Below are positions 60,871 to 64,000 of a stretch of 64,000 nt of DNA, piece after piece; the stretch's first letter is position 1; the number at the start of each line of letters is the position of its first letter. The stretch covers positions 11,597,290 to 11,661,289 of the forward strand of contig CP034993.1 of assembly GCA_004026145.2 (NCBI GenBank). Direction: 5' to 3'. A program made the position numbers and the translations under genes. The notes under the pieces are model-generated. The model saw only the letters and a program-made list of their open reading frames with translations, had not been told where the DNA came from and did not search any database. Source of the DNA: Takifugu bimaculatus. Lineage: Eukaryota; Chordata; Actinopteri; Tetraodontiformes; Tetraodontidae.

Positions 60871-61677
60871 TAGAAGAAATTCAGTCTCCAGGTAAAACAC
60901 GCTCTGCTTCCTGGGTTAATCTGCAATATCAACTCTTAATGTTCAATACACATTGTTGGTTGTCTGAGCTTAAAGTCTGAAACCGAAGGAACAAATTCAA
61001 CGTAGCTGAAGGCGCATGCTGAGGGACGCAGGCGTCCTCGGCTGTCGACCCCTTCGCGACACAACGATGCGCAGACTTTTAATCAATTTCACAACTGCTT
61101 TTCCAAACTGTTAACCCATTAAAACTGCTGAAAAGATGGACCGCTGCAACATCACGTGGTTTTGGTTTTAATTCAGCAGTTGCTGCAGATGCGAAGGGCA
61201 TAATCAGGGGTCCGGCCGTGCGTCTCAACTGGTAAAACAAGTCTAAAAAGTCCAATCCAGTTCATGCACGTGCCATCGGGTCAGCTCTCCATCTGAAAAA
61301 AAGACCTGGACAAACGCAGCTTTGAAAGCTGGTGAGAGCGTAAGGGAGGACATCGCGTCTTTATTTTTCCTCTAAAACTAAAGAATAAATGGGGGGGGGG
61401 CTTAGCTATTGCACATTAGACTGTAAAATAATACTTTGTATCTGCTGCGAGCGTGACCGCAGATTTAAACCGCATGAGATATTTCCAAAGCTCAGATAGG
61501 ATCTTCCAAACCCGAGCTGATGTTATTGTTTTTGCCCTCTATCTGATTCTCGCCGACTCGGCGCGTCAATCAACGGTGCGTCACTTTTCCCTCCAAAAAA
61601 TCCAGCAAAATAATTACCTCCGGACTCCATTTTGGGGAACTTATGAGAACTTCAGGCCTGATTCTCAGACGGTTGGT
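60871..61677. other. Non-coding stretch with G10 run
   Basis: Unique-looking sequence with a G10 run at 61391-61400. No exon is supported. Confidence 0.65.
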
Positions 61678-61693
61678 GGGGGGGGGGGGGGGG
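61678..61693. repeat. Poly(G) run, 16 bases
   Basis: Sixteen consecutive G on the plus strand, the longest homopolymer in the window. The 138-codon plus-strand frame at 61453-61869 passes through it as poly-Gly and cannot be trusted. Confidence 0.95.
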
Positions 61694-61789
61694 CACCATA
61701 CGCTCCACACTGTACATACCAGATTACTGGGCTTCCTTCAGTGCAGACAACAATATGTTTACGCGGGCTCTCCGCTGCGTGCTGGGCTT

Positions 61790-62260
61790 GGCGGATGCCC
61801 GCACAGGGGCAGGGAAAGCCATTGTATCTAATTACCATGCTCAGGATTTTGATTACACTCTTGCCTTGAAAGCACAAGACTGTAAAAGAACAATTGCTCG
61901 GAGAGCACCGAGCAGCAGGAGGTGCAATTTCAGCCTTTTCTTAATGAGAGAACATATCAAAAGTTAAAAGGGAGGAATTTATACTTTAATTCCATTTCTA
62001 AGGTAATAAAAATGCGGGGCCCCATAATTTATTAGTTTATTAAAGGCAAACCCCGGCCGCGCCTGTTTTTCTCTGCTGTTGTCTTTCAGGGACGTTTCCG
62101 TCCGTGTCCGTTTTGCTCATATTTCTGGAATTATTAACCCCGAAGTAGCCATCCCACAGGGTGCGAGTGATGTAATGGATTAATAAAACGGCCGCGATGC
62201 CCTTTAGTTCCTCCGTCTCTGGGACGCAGTAAGAAAAAAAGGCTTGGGAGTTGAAAGTTT
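61790..62260. promoter_or_regulatory. Candidate conserved regulatory element
   Basis: TCTAATTACCATGC (61828-61841) and TTTTGATTACAC (61847-61858) open a repeat-free stretch that continues with CTTAATGAG, GGTAATAAAAATGCGGGGCCCC, ATAATTTATTAGTTTATTAAAGG and GTAATGGATTAATAAAACGG. ATTA-type cores recur about every 40 bases over 400 bases, mixed with GC-rich words, which is typical of vertebrate developmental enhancers. Unproven. Confidence 0.36.
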
Positions 62261-63300
62261 GCGTGTCACAGGTCGCCACATCCGTTTAACTTGTGGGATC
62301 TGCTGGGGACCCGCTGCTGTTAAATTACTTCTGTTGATTATTAACTTTGATTCTGGATCCTTTGCTGGAACGTTTTTTGTTTTTCAAGGAGTTAATTATT
62401 AAGAATTGATCAGGGACCGTGTGGGACCAGGGCTTTTATTGCTTTGGTTCCCGCCCAGTATGTATCTAGGTTTAATGGATTTATTCATTTCCAGCAGCAT
62501 CTCTGTTACCTCCTCCAGCGGAGGACCGGACTGGGCTGCTGCGGTTTCCTTCCGGTGGACATGGGGAAAAAAAACAGAAACCAAAACATTTGCAGAAGAG
62601 GAATTTGATCAGATTTGAAATTTCAAATCTAAAAAAAAATATTATCTTATCATCTCATTCTTTAAAAATTATTTCAGTGTTAATTATATTGGTTGGTTTT
62701 TAAAATACCAAAGCAAAAGTGTTAAATAATCACGTATTTTCTGTTTGCAATACATCATAAAAATATGTAAACTCTTGCCCATGAAGCTGGGTTTATTTAT
62801 TTTTTTACCTTTTCTCGTGAAATGTTTAAAACAATGGGAATAATTCTAAAGTAAAGACAATGTAAAGATAATGCATGCATCTACTCAAATCTTCTTTGTT
62901 CAATCTGGTCAAAGTTGATTAGTGTGGTGTGTAAATAAGAATAAAAAGAATGTGTCATTTCCAACTTTATAAGGAAACTGATGGCTGAAAATATTGTTTA
63001 AATTAATTAAAAAATCTCTTGTTTTGTACCTGTGAAGTAAATCAACGATCACTACTCCATGAGATTACTCACGTTATATTTATATATTCATGTTACATTT
63101 TTGAGAAGAAATATGCAGACATTATTTTAAAATGATTTAAATACTTAAGTGTTACTTTTACACATATCGTACAGAAAAATAGCAACAAACATGAAAACAT
63201 ATTATTATTCATAGAAGACAAACAAAACCTGTCATTATCTCATTTTCTTGCATCACTAATGTCTGCAGCATGAATATATTTATTACATATTGACGGCGGC
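62261..63300. other. AT-rich non-coding stretch
   Basis: From about 62620 to 63290 the sequence is strongly AT-rich with many AATTA, TTAAAT and ATATT words, and codons in every frame are quickly stopped. There is a second ATTA-rich sentence around 62330-62405 (GTTGATTATTAACTTTGATT, GAGTTAATTATTAAG). No repeat family is recognised. Confidence 0.68.
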
Positions 63301-63348
63301 TTCAGCCCTCGTGTCTCCTTCCTACAGCCTGAGAAGGTTGTTTGTGTC

Positions 63349-63375
63349 CAGCAGCAGCAGCAGCGGCAGCAGCGG
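63349..63375. repeat. (CAG/CGG)9 trinucleotide repeat
   Basis: Five CAG, one CGG, two CAG and a final CGG. In the plus frame starting at 63342 it reads as poly-Ala, but there is no sign of a real protein around it. Confidence 0.93.
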
Positions 63376-63800
63376 TCTGTAGTTCAGCTCCGTGTTGTTG
63401 TGATTTATGCAGTTTGCCTGGAGTCAACAGGCTGGGCGAACAACAAACTCCCAGGGTAAACAGTGCTGATGCATCAGCGTCCTGCTTAAAGACAGGAAGT
63501 CAGATCTTGTGCAGATTGGTGCAGCATGGGACAGCAGCCCCCCCGTGAATAGATGGAGGGTCGTCTCTCTCGCCGTCTCAGACGGGGTCAGCGGAAAATC
63601 CCGAGTAGGTGCAACAAAAATGGCATGTTTCAATATCCCAAGGAATGAACCGTATTCATTAGTGTTAGGATCCTTTCGCTCATGTGCATTTCTTCCCAGC
63701 TGGTGTTTGAATAAATAAAATATTTCAGCGCTTGGCCATCTCCAAATATAACGTGTTTGCTCAGACGCTCTGCAGAGAGGCCTTGATGAAAGCCGGCCTC
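63376..63800. other. Non-coding stretch, moderately GC-rich
   Basis: Unique-looking text. The 153-codon minus-strand frame at 63424-63885 has no domain or coding signature and overlaps the candidate exon-like segment on the opposite strand. No feature is supported. Confidence 0.6.
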
Positions 63801-63905
63801 TTTCTTCCAGGAACAATGGCGCCAGTGTCAGGTGGCGCTGAACTGTGTGAAAAAGTGACCTTGACAGACGCAGACACTGTAGCAAAACCCTCGTGGTGAC
63901 TGATC
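63801..63905 (+). other. Exon-like short ORF with splice-acceptor and CTCF/NR5A-like motifs
   Basis: A pyrimidine tract ending in AG (CCTCTTTCTTCCAG, to 63810) precedes ATG at 63816 in good context (AACAATGGC). The frame runs 27 codons to TGA at 63897-63899 with even composition. The same bases contain CAGGTGGCGCT (63829-63839), matching the 3' half of the CTCF core, and TGACCTTGA (63856-63864), the reverse of the NR5A/ERR half-site TCAAGGTCA. It may be a non-coding or first coding exon, a regulatory site cluster, or neither. Confidence 0.18.
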
Positions 63906-63948
63906 TGAAGAAGATGGCGCGATATAGGACTTATCCAGTCCATTCACC

Positions 63949-64000
63949 TGTCAGTGTTGGCGAGGGGAGGAGGGGCGGCGAGGCCGCCGCCGCGGGGGAT
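63949..64000. promoter_or_regulatory. CpG-rich right edge, possible start of a CpG island
   Basis: The last 50 bases are G+C-rich with seven or more CpGs. They include a GGCGGC/GCCGCC inverted repeat around GAG (63974-63988) and a GGGGCGG SP1-type box (63972-63978). The patch is cut by the window end, so whether it belongs to a promoter cannot be decided here. Confidence 0.3.

Noticed and set aside
61453..61869. 138-codon plus-strand frame with poly-Gly
   Set aside because: It crosses the G16 homopolymer, whose length is unreliable, and has no domain.
63349..63375. CAG/CGG repeat as part of a poly-Gln or poly-Ala protein
   Set aside because: The surrounding frame is only 68 codons, with no initiation context, splice logic or domain.
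63424..63885. 153-codon minus-strand frame near the right end
   Set aside because: Composition looks random, there is no initiation context or domain, and it is antisense to a more exon-like short segment.
1..64000. CRISPR arrays, phage, insertion sequences or bacterial operons
   Set aside because: No spaced identical repeats of CRISPR type, no long coding frames and no ribosome-binding sites. The repeat content is vertebrate.

Overview
The window reads as vertebrate nuclear DNA, most likely from a percomorph teleost. Five things point that way: long uninterrupted (CA/GT)n microsatellites; many poly(G)/poly(C) runs of 9-16 bases; CpG that is not strongly depleted; two dispersed-repeat types I know from fish genomes (a GT-flanked GTGAGGACA/GTCCCCAC repeat and a CCATCC-headed repeat); and no long open reading frames on either strand. 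There are no bacterial or phage signatures such as operons, ribosome-binding sites or dense coding. The species and the neighbouring genes cannot be read from the sequence.

I could not support any protein-coding gene. The longest stop-free stretch starting with ATG is 168 codons, about what chance gives over 64 kb in six frames at this base composition, and nothing among the predicted peptides looks like a known domain. I found no tRNA, rRNA or known microRNA by eye. The window is therefore best described as a gene desert or part of a very large intron. Two short ATG-initiated segments (59034 and 63816) have exon-like context and are flagged as weak candidates only.

Layout. 1-8.4 kb: unique-looking non-coding DNA with one GT tract. 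8.38-8.66 kb: a CpG-rich island-like patch. 9-24 kb: non-coding DNA with several CA/GT microsatellites and most of the C/G homopolymers. 24.6-25.6 kb: a possible decayed retroelement and a cryptic GTA/TAG-rich stretch. 27-35 kb: AT-rich non-coding DNA with several ATTA-rich, enhancer-like patches. 36-38.6 kb: dispersed fish repeats. 41.8-50 kb: hairpins and three of the best candidate conserved regulatory elements. 53.8-55.6 kb: repeat-rich zone. 56.8-62.3 kb: a second group of enhancer-like patches, a CpG-dense mini-exon candidate and the longest CA arrays. 62.3-63.3 kb: AT-rich. 63.3-64 kb: more GC-rich, ending in a CpG-rich edge that may open onto a promoter beyond the window.

If the candidates are real, the window would be the regulatory landscape of a developmental gene: homeodomain (ATTA), SOX, TCF/LEF, POU, E-box and nuclear-receptor words are concentrated in patches a few hundred bases long, separated by repeat-bearing spacer. 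That is inference from composition and motif clustering. Conservation itself cannot be seen in a single sequence.
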